Positions 1-10,898 of a stretch of 64,000 nucleotides of DNA are shown here, in pieces (position 1 is the stretch's first letter; every line of letters starts with the position of its first letter). Source of the DNA: Gammaproteobacteria bacterium. GTDB lineage: Bacteria > Pseudomonadota > Gammaproteobacteria > Enterobacterales > Psychrobiaceae. Under the pieces are notes generated by a model. That model was not told where the DNA came from. It made no database searches and worked only from the letters and a program-made list of their open reading frames with translations. The stretch is taken from the NCBI GenBank assembly GCA_013214965.1, contig JABSRU010000007.1, positions 62,001-126,000 on the forward strand, in the 5' to 3' direction. Made by a program: the position numbers and the translations under genes.

Positions 1-168
1 AGCGATATATTCATTGAGTACACTTTGCTGCGCGGCATTAGTCATTTTTAAATCGATAGCACTGATACTCATTAAAGTGACGGCGATACTGGTCATTATC
101 ATCATCAGTATCAGCGCGGTGACAAGGACAAAGCCCTGTGAAGTCTGGTTGTTGGTTAGAGTTGCCAT
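1..168 (-). CDS. pilX: PilX-like minor pilin, N-terminal part only
   Basis: The gene runs off the left edge; only its first 56 residues are present. The start ATG (read on minus from 168) is followed by a short leader, QGFVLVTALILMMIMTSIAV, and then SISAIDLKMTNAAQQ. This is the usual start of type IV pilus assembly protein PilX: a hydrophobic N-terminal helix followed by the MTNAAQQ-type region. It overlaps the end of pilW by 13 bp, so the genes are translationally coupled in the order pilV-pilW-pilX. PilX normally joins PilV, PilW and FimT/PilE in the pilus priming complex. The assignment rests on the N-terminus and gene order. Confidence 0.75.
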   Translation of the reverse strand, partial: MATLTNNQTSQGFVLVTALILMMIMTSIAVTLMSISAIDLKMTNAAQQSVLNEYIA

Positions 169-1151
169 TGCTGCATCCCCGAATTAGTAAGTTTAATCGT
201 AGAGACCATCAGAGTTCGACGATAATTATCATTAAAGGTTAAACGCCGTTGGGTCGCAGCATTATCACCACCTAAAATAAAAGTGACGGCGTGTTTTGTA
301 CGATTATTGGCAGGCTCTAATGAGCGGACTAACAGGTATATTTGCACGGTTAATATTTTACTGTCGGCTTGGGCCCAATTAGTTTCGGTCATTTGATCGC
401 TCGTTTTATAGATATTGACTTGGGCATCGGCGGTGGTATCAAGACCAAAAATAAAGCGGATATTCTCAATACCCTCCATGATCGATTCACTAGACATTCC
501 GCCTTTTTGAGTCAGGCGTTTTCTCATTAATACTGGCACGCTTAATTTGACGGAATTGACACTATAGTATTGACGGCTAATATAATAAACATGATGGATA
601 TAATGCCAAATGGTAACATGTGGCGAGCTTGGTAATCGATTTCCGGAGCCAGCAATAATCGTTCCTTGATTACTTTGGCTTAACATATAATACCAATTGT
701 CATGGCCGAATAAGTCAGATTTCTCTTCACGTCCTAGGTGTTTTATTTGCACAATATCACTATTTTTTTGTGCCCGTTTAACGCAATTAATCATTGTTGT
801 ACTGTTGACCGTGACACTGTAAATAAACTTGAAATTATGTTCACTGACTTTAGGAAAACTACCATTATTGAAGTTATCAAAACAATCGTTGCCTGGCGTT
901 ACTGGCACACTGACATTGATAGCATTGAGAGTGTGGGGAAAGTAATTGCCCCAAAACCCTGCCATTTCGAGATCTTTTCTTAATATATCCATCGCTAAAC
1001 GTCCAGACTCCTGTAGCTCGCCGATGATTAAGGTGTCTTTAGTGGTTATTTTTAGGCTGAGATAAGTCATCACGACGCCGCCTAGGATAAAAACACCAAT
1101 CGTCAGGCTGATCATCATTTCGACGAGAGTCATCCCTTGAGAATGTTTCAT
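156..1151 (-). CDS. pilW: PilW-type minor pilin (331 aa)
   Basis: A class III-like prepilin leader, MKHSQG, precedes MTLVEMMISLTIGVFILGGV. Cleavage would fall after Gly6, leaving methionine at mature position 1 and Glu at position 5, the residue needed for pilin packing. The 331-residue length and the long polar C-terminal part fit the PilW family of type IV pilus assembly minor pilins. Its start overlaps the pilV stop (TAATG arrangement) and its end overlaps pilX, so this is a tight minor-pilin operon. The role is priming pilus assembly in the inner membrane. The family is clear from leader and context; no catalytic residues are expected. Confidence 0.85.
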   Translation of the reverse strand: MKHSQGMTLVEMMISLTIGVFILGGVVMTYLSLKITTKDTLIIGELQESGRLAMDILRKDLEMAGFWGNYFPHTLNAINVSVPVTPGNDCFDNFNNGSFPKVSEHNFKFIYSVTVNSTTMINCVKRAQKNSDIVQIKHLGREEKSDLFGHDNWYYMLSQSNQGTIIAGSGNRLPSSPHVTIWHYIHHVYYISRQYYSVNSVKLSVPVLMRKRLTQKGGMSSESIMEGIENIRFIFGLDTTADAQVNIYKTSDQMTETNWAQADSKILTVQIYLLVRSLEPANNRTKHAVTFILGGDNAATQRRLTFNDNYRRTLMVSTIKLTNSGMQQWQL

Positions 1152-1690
1152 TACTGGCGAACCAATAGATAATTATTTAAGGTAATCTGCCGGCGATTTT
1201 TAATGTTAATACCACAGCTTACTTTATTATTTTGTGATTTAGCCTGCGCTCTACCTTGCCAGCTGACGATGACTTTTATATTAATTTGATCGGTCGCTGG
1301 TGGGTTAATTAAAGTGGGAAGGATGCATACTTCGGCGTCACTTAAGGATCCGGTAAATTCAGTGGCCTTAATTGATTTTTTCCATTGTTCAATATCAAAA
1401 GCGGCGATTTGTTGGCTATTACATTGCGTGTTAATACAACTTTGTATTGCTTTAGCCTGAGTCGAACTAGAAAAACTGGTGCGATAAATGTTTATAATTT
1501 GGTTGGAGGGATTAGCATTAATCCGTTCAATGATATCTTGGGCAACCGCTAATGCCGAGGAACGTTGCAGTGCATCAAAACTAGCATGCTTGGCAAAGCC
1601 TTGTAAGCTAATTGTGCCCAATAAACCAATGGTTAACACGGCGAAAGCAATTAAGCTTTCTAGTAGAGTAAAACCGTGATTACTAAACAT
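1151..1690 (-). CDS. pilV: PilV-type minor pilin (179 aa)
   Basis: The prepilin leader MFSNHG is followed by FTLLESLIAFAVLTIGLLGT. Cleavage after Gly6 leaves Phe1 and Glu5, the hallmark of type IV prepilins processed by PilD. I chose the ATG at 1690 over the TTG two codons upstream, because an AAGGAG ribosome site lies about 7 bases before it. Length and position ahead of pilW fit PilV. No fimT/gspH-like gene precedes it; the next gene upstream is an unrelated peptidase, so pilV is probably the first gene of this transcript. Confidence 0.85.
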   Translation of the reverse strand: MFSNHGFTLLESLIAFAVLTIGLLGTISLQGFAKHASFDALQRSSALAVAQDIIERINANPSNQIINIYRTSFSSSTQAKAIQSCINTQCNSQQIAAFDIEQWKKSIKATEFTGSLSDAEVCILPTLINPPATDQINIKVIVSWQGRAQAKSQNNKVSCGINIKNRRQITLNNYLLVRQ

Positions 1691-1849
1691 ATTCAACTCC
1701 TTAACTCTTAAAATCAGTGGTTTATGACTTTAATTGGGGTGGTTAATATTTAACCAGGTGTTGAGTGTAGACCACTAGTCTGAATAATGTAAATATTTTC
1801 TTAGGGGAAATTTTAGAGGGATTTTTAGAAGATAAATATCGTGTTAAAA

Positions 1850-1881
1850 AACAACTGGTCAATGGTTATTGACCAATTGTT
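1850..1881 (-). terminator. Rho-independent terminator after the M1 aminopeptidase
   Basis: A 13-bp stem with one internal mismatch (arms 1850-1862 and 1869-1881, six-base loop) is followed on the minus strand by a run of six T. It lies just past the stop of the aminopeptidase gene. Confidence 0.75.
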
Positions 1882-1890
1882 GTATTTTTT

Positions 1891-3741
1891 TTACAGACCT
1901 AATACGCCATCAACTGTTCCTTGCGCTAACGGATGGTAGCCAGGGCGAGCTGTTTGATAGACTCTTTGAGCCCATGTTTTACCTTTGGTTGTTTTAGCCA
2001 GTTCCTTATAAAGCGGAACGATTAACTTGCGACGACCAATTTCAATTAAATAATCATTAAGTTGATCAAAAATTGCAGGGTAACCAGCGCGCAATGATAA
2101 TAAAAACCAAGCGTGAGCTATTTCATTATTGGTGCTGCTTGTTAATTGGTGAGCTTGGTCTAGCGCGCTCATTTTATCCTTGCTTAAGTCTTGTGGTAAG
2201 TTATTTAAGAAGTGCAACCATTGGTGTACCGTCCAGTTAGCCGTTGGTAAATCCTTAGCCGCTAATGTCCCTGCTAACAGTTCACTGATTTCGCTATCTA
2301 CCTTGGTGAAAACATCAGAGGTTGGCGTTGGGGTAAAACTTGGTAGCCCTTCGCTAAAGATCCACTCATTGATTTGTGCTTGGCTGACTTTATCTGAATG
2401 TTGGTTGAGTAAGTTAGCTTTTAAATAGTCAACAAAAGTACTAGTGCCAATGCTTTGGAATGCAAAGTGGTTAAAGTAGTCTTTAATAAACTGATCGAAA
2501 TTAGCACGACCGAGCTTTTGTTCTAGAAAGATCAAGAACAACTGACCTTTAGTGTATGGCACACTTGAGAAAGCCGCATCAGGATCACGACCCTTTAGAT
2601 CGACATATAACACGGTGTCACTGGTTGGTTTCATTGTCGCCACTAATTGGCGTAAATTTTGCGCATCTAATGCTTGTTCCATGACTGCGCGTTCAACCCC
2701 AAAAACTTCTTCCATAATGCGGTTTTCAACATATGAAGTGAAACCTTCGTTTAACCACAGATCGCGCCAGCTTTCGTTAGTCACTAAGTTACCAGACCAA
2801 GAATGTGCTAGCTCATGCGCAATTAAGTTCACTAGGCTTTTGTCACCGGCAATAATGGTTGGCGTGATAAAAGATAGGCGTGGGTTTTCCATGCCGCCAA
2901 ACGGAAAGCTTGGCGGTAAAATTAATAAGTCATAACGACCCCAACGATAAGGACCAAATAATTTCTCGGTCGCATCGATCATCGCTTGAGTGTCTTCAAA
3001 TTCAGCGGCAGCGGCTTCAAGCACACTAGCTTCAGCATAAACACCGGTGATGTCACTCATGGCTTTAAATTCTAAATCACCGACCGCTAGTGCGATAAGG
3101 TAAGGAGGAATTGCCTGTGGCATTTTAAAGAAGTAATCACCATCGCGTTCAGTATTCGGCTCATTGTTAGCACTCATTACCGCTAACAAATTTTTATCGG
3201 TGTGAATGCGAGCACTATAAGTCATGCGCACACTTGGTGAATCTTGAATTGGGATCCAGCTACGGGCATGAATCGCTTGGTTTTGGCTAAACATGTAAGG
3301 CTGTTTTTTGCCTGCCGTTTGCGCTGGTGTTAACCATTGCAAGCCAGACGCTTTATCCGTTGATTGATAATAAACGCGAATAGTCGCGGCTTGAAAGCCT
3401 GGTTTAATGGTTAGCTTTGAGCCCATGACATCATCACGAGCGGCTAGGACATAAGGTGCTTTAACCCAAGCGCCAGTAGCTGATTTAGCCATGATTTTTT
3501 CAATGATTAAATCGCGAGTATCTAATACAACGGTGGTGGCATTTTTAGCTGACCAGTTTAAGCTTAAATCAGCGAAACCTGCTAATGCTTTATGGTCGAA
3601 ATCGACCGTTAAATCTAAGTAAAGATGAGAGACTTTAACTTGATCGTAATTGGCGTAGGTAAGTTTGTCTTTGAGTTGAGCCATCACTTGAGTAGAGATG
3701 ATCATACTCAAGAAAATAGATAGTTTTAATAACACACGCAT
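1891..3741 (-). CDS. M1 family metallo-aminopeptidase, secreted (616 aa)
   Basis: A zinc aminopeptidase of the M1 family, closest in layout to leukotriene A4 hydrolase-type enzymes and the cold-active aminopeptidases of Colwellia-like bacteria. A signal peptide (about residues 1-21, ending QVMA) indicates export to the periplasm or beyond. The exopeptidase motif GGMEN is at 282-286, zinc ligands His309 and His313 lie in HELAH, and the third ligand Glu332 is in LNEGF. A C-terminal helical domain follows, as in LTA4 hydrolase. The expected role is removing N-terminal residues from peptides for nutrition or turnover. It is monocistronic, with its own terminator, and divergent from glnB. Confidence 0.92.
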   Translation of the reverse strand: MRVLLKLSIFLSMIISTQVMAQLKDKLTYANYDQVKVSHLYLDLTVDFDHKALAGFADLSLNWSAKNATTVVLDTRDLIIEKIMAKSATGAWVKAPYVLAARDDVMGSKLTIKPGFQAATIRVYYQSTDKASGLQWLTPAQTAGKKQPYMFSQNQAIHARSWIPIQDSPSVRMTYSARIHTDKNLLAVMSANNEPNTERDGDYFFKMPQAIPPYLIALAVGDLEFKAMSDITGVYAEASVLEAAAAEFEDTQAMIDATEKLFGPYRWGRYDLLILPPSFPFGGMENPRLSFITPTIIAGDKSLVNLIAHELAHSWSGNLVTNESWRDLWLNEGFTSYVENRIMEEVFGVERAVMEQALDAQNLRQLVATMKPTSDTVLYVDLKGRDPDAAFSSVPYTKGQLFLIFLEQKLGRANFDQFIKDYFNHFAFQSIGTSTFVDYLKANLLNQHSDKVSQAQINEWIFSEGLPSFTPTPTSDVFTKVDSEISELLAGTLAAKDLPTANWTVHQWLHFLNNLPQDLSKDKMSALDQAHQLTSSTNNEIAHAWFLLSLRAGYPAIFDQLNDYLIEIGRRKLIVPLYKELAKTTKGKTWAQRVYQTARPGYHPLAQGTVDGVLGL

Positions 3742-3849
3742 TATATTTATCCAATGATTAAAAAGGCATAAGTTTAATCAAAAGTTTAAGATATTCAATA
3801 CAATTGTTGCCAGTGGTTAAAATTTAAGTGCTACAATAAGCGCTCCTAG

Positions 3850-5188
<1,339 letters not shown>

Positions 5189-5223
5189 GAGTGGCAGTGT
5201 GTAATCAATTTAAGTGAAGAATA

Positions 5224-5253
5224 ACACCAAGGCGATCGTCACCGCCTTGGTGT
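5224..5253 (-). terminator. Hairpin terminator after TonB receptor A
   Basis: A perfect 11-bp stem (arms 5224-5234 and 5243-5253) with an eight-base loop lies just past the receptor stop. The T-tract after it on the minus strand is weak (TTATTCTTC), so efficiency may be moderate. Confidence 0.6.
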
Positions 5254-5260
5254 AAATCAA

Positions 5261-7468
5261 TTAGAAGCTGTATTTGTAGCCAGCAAATAATTGACGTGTT
5301 TTACTTGGTCGTGCGCCGTACGGACGGTGACTAACGATTTCAACACTATCAAGTACGTTATCAACCTTAATATAAAAGCTGCCATCGTCGCCTAAGTCGT
5401 AAATCGCCGAGAAATCAACGGTAGTTAAAGGTTTCGTTTTAACTCCAACGAAGTTGACATGGTTGCCTGTACCGGCCACTTCCTTCATTTCGCCAACGTA
5501 GCTAGTCAACAAAGAAACCTGCCAACGATTAGCCGATAAGCCCAAAGTGAAGGTTAATTGATTTTCGGCTAAATAAGGCACTTCATCACCAGTGGTAATA
5601 TTACCCCATAATGGAAAGTCAGAGTCAAAGGTCTCTTTAAATTCTGATTGGGTATGGGTGTAAACTAAACTGACTGGAATATCGACCGTATCATTAACGC
5701 TAAAAGTATGACTAAAGCTTGTCTCCAAGCCGTAAACATCAACATTACCGGCATTATATTCTTTATCGACCGTAGCACTACATTTGGCCGAAGCAGAGAA
5801 AGTACAGCTCTCTTTTAGGTTACTAAAGTCATTTAAGAACGCAATAACTTCGGCTTTTGTGCCGTTATCTGAATAACGAAACCCTAATTCATAGTTAACA
5901 CTTTCTTCTGCTTTAATCGCTGGATTCTGTTGAGGGCTAGTTGGGACATAACCTTTATTTATCCCAAACAAGAAACCTAAATTATCAGTACTTTGATAAA
6001 AGGCACTAAAACCTGGTAACCACACTTTGCTGGTTTTGTTGAGCCAATCGTTGGTTTTGTGGCTGAATAAATTTTGATATTCAGCATCAATAAACTCACC
6101 ACGCACCCCTAGGGTTAAGGTTAAGTCGCCGATGTAAACATTGTCTTGAATATAAACAGAGATTGCATCGGTGGTTTCAGTGTTTGAGGTGGTTGCTTTG
6201 GTTGGTTCACCAGTCGTGGTTAATGTGCCACTGCGCATCATAAAAGTGTCGGTGGTGTGAGCACGTTCAATTTGATCGCGATGATAACGTAAGCCGACAT
6301 CTAACGAGTGCTCATAGCCACCCAGTGTATATTGCCAAGTTAAATCACTTTGCAACCCTTGCGAATAATATTCACGAGCATTGTCGCCAACAATAATGCG
6401 GCTAAAGCTTTCTGAATCAGTTTGACCACTTAACACTTTATAATAATCAGGATGAAGCCCTTCGTTGGGCTTAGCAATGATGTCTTCGAGTGACGTTGCG
6501 CCTTCAAAGCCATTAACCTTAAACCATGAGCGAGCAAAATTATTACGATAGGCACGAGTGGTGACACTAACGTTGTTATTTTCGATATGGTGAGTCAATA
6601 AAATAGACTGATGATCCCAGTCCATTAAATCCTGTTGCGAAGCAGCATAACGACGGTAAGGAGTATTAACAAAGTCTTCTTCCGTTAGCCCTAGGTAACT
6701 CTCATGAGAAATCTCGTCATCATAACCGAGTTTTAATTCAATAAACTGACCATAATCTTGATCTGATAAATTGTATTTAAACTTAGCCATTAATGAGTTT
6801 TTCTTAAAACCAGTGTCGCCACCGCCATCGAGCTCTTTAAAGCCATCGGCACTCACTTGAATGCCTTCGACTAAATAGCCAAAGTTACCATGAGTGTTGC
6901 CATAATGGAGGTGAGTTTTACGGTAACCATCGCTACCAAAGCCTAAATCTAAACCACCTTCGCTAATTGTTGGTACTTGGCGGGTGGTTAAGTTTAAGGC
7001 TCCAGCGACGGTGTTTGGACCATATTTAATCGTGGCAGGCCCTTTAAAGACTTCAACCCCGGTCATCCGGCTGACCATCGGGAAATAATAAGCCGCAGCA
7101 GCAGAGTAGGGTGCTGGTGCAATTAAAATACCATCCTCCATCAGTGCTATTTTTTTACTACGTTCAGGAGTCGCGCCGCGAAAACCAATGTTAGGGCGCA
7201 GGCCATAGCCATCTTCCTGACGGATATTAACGCCAGGAACATTGGCTAAAATACGGCTAATATCATCGTATTCAAATTTTTCAAGCTCGGCCTGATCAAT
7301 TAAGGTCGCCGAACCTGCATCGTTACGCAGCGTATCATCGTGACCAATAATTTGAATCCGCTCTAAATATTTAGTGGTCTCTTTTTTAGTGGTCTTGCTT
7401 TCATCAGCCAACGCTAAATGGCTAACCAACAGGCTAGAAATGACTGTTGCTAATAATGTTTTATTCAT
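5261..7468 (-). CDS. TonB-dependent outer membrane receptor, locus A (735 aa)
   Basis: An outer membrane gated channel importing a metal chelate or similar ligand with TonB energy. It has a signal peptide of about 21 residues, then a plug domain (about 50-165) with DDISRILANVPGVNIR, GFRGATPERSKK and FKGPATIKYGPNTVAG. A long beta-barrel follows, ending in an aromatic residue (GYKYSF), as outer membrane proteins do. It is the last gene after the imelysin gene (12-bp gap), and probably forms one uptake unit with the imelysin and DUF4856 lipoproteins. It is clearly paralogous to the receptor at 43225-45444. The ligand is unknown; iron is the likely guess from the imelysin partner and upstream Fur-like site. 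Confidence 0.88.
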   Translation of the reverse strand: MNKTLLATVISSLLVSHLALADESKTTKKETTKYLERIQIIGHDDTLRNDAGSATLIDQAELEKFEYDDISRILANVPGVNIRQEDGYGLRPNIGFRGATPERSKKIALMEDGILIAPAPYSAAAAYYFPMVSRMTGVEVFKGPATIKYGPNTVAGALNLTTRQVPTISEGGLDLGFGSDGYRKTHLHYGNTHGNFGYLVEGIQVSADGFKELDGGGDTGFKKNSLMAKFKYNLSDQDYGQFIELKLGYDDEISHESYLGLTEEDFVNTPYRRYAASQQDLMDWDHQSILLTHHIENNNVSVTTRAYRNNFARSWFKVNGFEGATSLEDIIAKPNEGLHPDYYKVLSGQTDSESFSRIIVGDNAREYYSQGLQSDLTWQYTLGGYEHSLDVGLRYHRDQIERAHTTDTFMMRSGTLTTTGEPTKATTSNTETTDAISVYIQDNVYIGDLTLTLGVRGEFIDAEYQNLFSHKTNDWLNKTSKVWLPGFSAFYQSTDNLGFLFGINKGYVPTSPQQNPAIKAEESVNYELGFRYSDNGTKAEVIAFLNDFSNLKESCTFSASAKCSATVDKEYNAGNVDVYGLETSFSHTFSVNDTVDIPVSLVYTHTQSEFKETFDSDFPLWGNITTGDEVPYLAENQLTFTLGLSANRWQVSLLTSYVGEMKEVAGTGNHVNFVGVKTKPLTTVDFSAIYDLGDDGSFYIKVDNVLDSVEIVSHRPYGARPSKTRQLFAGYKYSF

Positions 7469-7480
7469 CGTATTACCCTG

Positions 7481-8749
7481 TTAATCGTTATCGCCGGCTG
7501 CTGTTTCTGGTAATTTTAACGCCAGATTAGTGATGAAATCATTTTTTAGTTGATCGGTTAATGATTTGAGCTTGGCATGGCTTGCGGTTATTTTATCTGG
7601 GTTTTCATTTAAGGTGGTCGCTAAGCTTTTTTCAATGGTTTTCAATTGCGCGATAGCGGCCTTGGTGCTAGCTATCATGTTGGTGCTAGTGGCGGCGCTT
7701 TTTTGCTCAATTAAATAATCGTCAAAACCGGTGGTATTACTTGCGTTGCTGCCGTTGCCTAAAAAGAGCTTTTCGAATCCTTTCAGATTACTAATTAGGT
7801 TGTTAACTGAGTTGTCACTATAAGGCGACTCAACACTTTCAGGATGGATACCTGAAGTACAGCCTTTACAAATACCCAAAGGCTTAGCTAATTTGGCATC
7901 TTTACTGATTTTATCAAGATAGAACAAACCGTCACTAATCGCATTGACCCCAGCGTGCGCACTTTCGAAACGACTGCCTTGGCTACCTGCTGTTTTTAGC
8001 TTGTTAGCATAGCCAGTATCGCCAAGCCATTCACCAAGTAAGATATCGCTGTTAGCGATTAAATCTTTACTGACTTCGCTGGCGAAATTACAACGGGTGA
8101 TTCTTTGTTGTTCAGTGCTTTTTTTATTCCAATCGTTTAATACCGTTGGCGTTGTTTTACAACTGTGGCTTAATATTGGATTAAATAATAAATACTCTAA
8201 AGCGTCTAAGCCTCGGCGGGTCGCTGTACGGCGACTAATGTCATAGACGGTGCCATTAATATCACCGTTAGCAAAATACATCGTGTCTTGATCGACACCA
8301 CAGCTACTGACCACTGGCCATGAGTAGATGTTATTACGCAGGGTTGATGAATTAGCAAGTAATGGTCCAATTTGCATCACTTCAATTTCTTGCCAAACCG
8401 CCATCGCTTGCTGCCAGCTAGTTTTAGCCGCGGTTAATGAAGTATCAACACTGGTGCGTGCGCTGCCAGCGACATAGGACTTTTCAGCGCTACAATAATC
8501 AATAACCGCTTGTTGTTGGCTGGTCGCTAAGGTTTTAAATGCTTGATAAGTTGGAGTGATAACATTATCGGTTAAGTTCACTAATAATTTAGTTTCGTTA
8601 AAGGTGGTGGTAGGCGGTGTTGGCGTTGAAGGTGTCTTGTCGCCATAATCGCTACCGGCCGTACTTGAGGTGCTTTCGCCACAGCCAGATAGAATTGCTG
8701 CCATTGCAACAACTAGTGCTAGCGGACGATATTTGTTGATTTGAGCCAT
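7481..8749 (-). CDS. Imelysin family lipoprotein, locus A (422 aa)
   Basis: The lipobox AILSGC gives a lipidated Cys23, so the protein should be anchored in the outer or inner membrane facing the periplasm. The body matches the imelysin (peptidase M75-like) alpha-helical fold used in periplasmic iron or haem-related uptake. The position of the family motif GxHxxE reads GLDALE (180-185) here, so the metal-ligand His is replaced by Asp182. A Pro/Thr-rich linker (about 38-50) follows the lipobox. It sits directly upstream of the TonB receptor and downstream of the DUF4856 gene. Peptidase activity should not be assumed. Confidence 0.85.
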   Translation of the reverse strand: MAQINKYRPLALVVAMAAILSGCGESTSSTAGSDYGDKTPSTPTPPTTTFNETKLLVNLTDNVITPTYQAFKTLATSQQQAVIDYCSAEKSYVAGSARTSVDTSLTAAKTSWQQAMAVWQEIEVMQIGPLLANSSTLRNNIYSWPVVSSCGVDQDTMYFANGDINGTVYDISRRTATRRGLDALEYLLFNPILSHSCKTTPTVLNDWNKKSTEQQRITRCNFASEVSKDLIANSDILLGEWLGDTGYANKLKTAGSQGSRFESAHAGVNAISDGLFYLDKISKDAKLAKPLGICKGCTSGIHPESVESPYSDNSVNNLISNLKGFEKLFLGNGSNASNTTGFDDYLIEQKSAATSTNMIASTKAAIAQLKTIEKSLATTLNENPDKITASHAKLKSLTDQLKNDFITNLALKLPETAAGDND

Positions 8750-8851
8750 AATGATTACCTTATCTATTACAGGATCATCGAGAACTATAGGGTGATTAAT
8801 CTGTAATCAATATTGTTTGTGTTATTAATATTTTTAGCAGTATAAAGCAAA

Positions 8852-8879
8852 AAAGCGAGACCGTTAATGATCTCGCTTT
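8852..8879 (-). terminator. Rho-independent terminator after the DUF4856 gene
   Basis: A perfect 9-bp stem (AAAGCGAGA and TCTCGCTTT, ten-base loop) is followed on the minus strand by TTTTTT. It separates the DUF4856 gene from the imelysin-receptor pair, which must then have its own promoter or depend on read-through. Confidence 0.8.
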
Positions 8880-8902
8880 ATTTAGTGGGTATTACTTAAA
8901 AT

Positions 8903-10714
8903 TTACCAACCTTTAACATTCGTTTCGTCAAAGCTATAAGCTGCTTGAAGAATGTCACGTGCTTCTAATAATTTTGCTTCGTAACCAGCAACGTCAGCTG
9001 CTTTTAATACTGGTTGCATACCGATTAGCTCTTGTAGTTTAGTAAATTCAGCATCAGTAACTGGGCTGTGTGGGTTAAACTGTAGACCTAAAGAGAAACC
9101 TTTAAGTTCTGACCAATGCTTCGCCAAGTTGCCATAGTTAAAGTCAGCTTTACCGATCATTGGTAAATCATCTGCAATCACTTCATTGATGTAATGAACG
9201 ATAGTTGCTGAGATTGCTTTTTCCCAAGCCACGATAGCTTCATCACGCTGTTCTAGTAATGTAGTCTTTTCATCAGCGGTAAATTCAGCACCAACTTTAT
9301 TGTTAATGATAGTACGAGCTGTTAGAAAAGCATCGAATGCTTCTTTGGTTAAGTCAGTTTTGTTTTCATTCTTAGCTGAACCAACATCACGCTTAGCCGC
9401 ATTCGTTGAATTACTAACATTAATTTCAGCGGTTAGATCAATTTTACCGTCTGTATTTGCGTCATTGTAGCCTTTACTCCAGCCATCGCGACCTGATTTA
9501 GCACGAATTTCTAAATCGGTGAAATCATTGTAGTTACGTGCTGCGCCAAAATAGCCGAAACCTTCATCAAAACCATGCTCAAGTGCAGTGTAATTTTTAG
9601 CACCATCTTTTGCGCCGGTAAGATTATTTTCGTTTAAGCCTTTGCCATCAGTAGTGTGATCTAAGTAATCATCAGCACCCTGTGAAAAGTTAATCGCACC
9701 CAATAAGAATTTTTGAGTTAGTTGCTTAAGATCTAAGCCATTATCTTGGAGGAAGAACTTTGTGATTGTGTCACCGTTAACATCAGTACGAGTATCACCG
9801 TTAAGTGCAGTTTGAATATTGTCAGCAATTAGACCAAAGAAATGTTGAACTAGGCTATCAGGAGTTTTTGATCCTTTAGCATCCCAACCTTCAAGATCGG
9901 TTGTCCAATCTTTATGTTGACCTTTTTCGTCTTGACCAGCAATTTTACCCTGAAGGTTTTTATGCGATGAACTGATATCACGAAGTGAAGTTTGTTTAGT
10001 GGTGAAAGATGATGAGTAATTTAATGGTGCGTCAGCTTTACCATCTTCCCACTCAGTAGAAGTACCTGCGTACATCGACATTAGCTTAGCAACAACATCC
10101 GCTTTGTTAGTGAATACGTTGTTATCATAATCAGCTTGTAAACCGGTGTTAATATAATCGTTTAATTGCTTGATGAGTACTTGGCGAGCTACTTGACCAC
10201 CATAAGAAACGCTTGATTCACCAGATTTGAATTTACTTTCAAATTTATAGGTTGTAGGGACTGTGATTGCAGCTAAAACACTGGCAACACCTTTGCTGTC
10301 AGTCACTTTAACTGTTAGCTCTTGAGTGTAGCTTTTCTTGCTACCAGAACCTACGCTATCGTTGTCAGTAACTGTTACTTTTAGCGCAATTGACTGTGCC
10401 TGTTCAAAATTAAGTGCTGTGTCAGCTTTTAATTTAAGTTCGCCAGCTACTACTTCAAAACGTTCGTCATCAACAGCGTAAGTAAAAGTATCTTTAGCAT
10501 CTGCATCAGTAGTTGTTAATGAACCGATAGTTGCCGCTACTGCATTCTCTACTACTGTATCAGCTGATAAAGCAACTGCTGTTGGTGCTTTATTCGTTGG
10601 CTTAATAATATCAGCTATCTTGTCACTGCTGCCACAAGCGCTTAGGCCTAGTGATAATAAAACAGCGGTTGCGATGATACTTGGCTTTGATTTAAACATA
10701 GTAATAGTTCCCAT
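8903..10714 (-). CDS. DUF4856 domain lipoprotein with N-terminal cadherin-like domain (603 aa)
   Basis: The lipobox GLSAC puts a lipidated cysteine near residue 27. Residues about 45-145 look like a cadherin-type repeat (VENAVAATIGSLTTTDADAK, then ALNFEQAQSIALKVTVTD). The remainder, from TYKFESKF and GGQVARQVLIKQLNDYI onward, matches the DUF4856 family, which recurs next to imelysin and TonB receptor genes in marine bacteria. The biochemical role is unknown; a surface or periplasmic ligand-binding protein is the simplest guess. A Fur-like box lies 37 bp upstream, and a terminator follows. I used the ATG at 10714; an in-frame ATG six codons in (MFKSKPS) gives a more usual lipoprotein start. 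Confidence 0.8.
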   Translation of the reverse strand: MGTITMFKSKPSIIATAVLLSLGLSACGSSDKIADIIKPTNKAPTAVALSADTVVENAVAATIGSLTTTDADAKDTFTYAVDDERFEVVAGELKLKADTALNFEQAQSIALKVTVTDNDSVGSGSKKSYTQELTVKVTDSKGVASVLAAITVPTTYKFESKFKSGESSVSYGGQVARQVLIKQLNDYINTGLQADYDNNVFTNKADVVAKLMSMYAGTSTEWEDGKADAPLNYSSSFTTKQTSLRDISSSHKNLQGKIAGQDEKGQHKDWTTDLEGWDAKGSKTPDSLVQHFFGLIADNIQTALNGDTRTDVNGDTITKFFLQDNGLDLKQLTQKFLLGAINFSQGADDYLDHTTDGKGLNENNLTGAKDGAKNYTALEHGFDEGFGYFGAARNYNDFTDLEIRAKSGRDGWSKGYNDANTDGKIDLTAEINVSNSTNAAKRDVGSAKNENKTDLTKEAFDAFLTARTIINNKVGAEFTADEKTTLLEQRDEAIVAWEKAISATIVHYINEVIADDLPMIGKADFNYGNLAKHWSELKGFSLGLQFNPHSPVTDAEFTKLQELIGMQPVLKAADVAGYEAKLLEARDILQAAYSFDETNVKGW

Positions 10715-10750
10715 AAAATAATTGCTAGTAGTCTACAACGATTGCCTAAT

Positions 10751-10769
10751 AGGAATCAATATCATTATC
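10751..10769 (-). promoter_or_regulatory. Candidate Fur box upstream of the DUF4856 gene
   Basis: The 19 bases at this position match the consensus GATAATGATAATCATTATC at 13 of 19 positions by eye, with an exact ATCATTATC-type half. The site is 37 bp before the start codon, where a repressor would cover the promoter. It supports iron control of locus A. Confidence 0.55.
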
Positions 10770-10854
10770 GTAAATGTTAAGGATATTGTTTAGATGTTTA
10801 TGATATATATCAATAATGAAAAGTTATGAATGGAATTTTGATAAAAAAGTGGAT

Positions 10855-10891
10855 GGTTTAGGCTTTACTGATGGCTCAATAAAACCTAACC
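10855..10891 (-). terminator. Imperfect hairpin after cheX
   Basis: Bulged complementary arms (GGTTTAGGCTTTA at 10855-10867 and its partner at 10880-10891) lie past the cheX stop and are followed on the minus strand by TTTTTT. It is a plausible but imperfect terminator. Confidence 0.45.
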
Positions 10892-10898
10892 GTAAAAA

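Noticed and set aside
738-983. Plus-strand frame of 81 codons
   Set aside because: Lies antisense within pilW, whose prepilin motif and operon context are convincing; no ribosome site and no recognisable protein.
2552-2935. Plus-strand frame of 127 codons
   Set aside because: Antisense shadow of the M1 aminopeptidase catalytic region.
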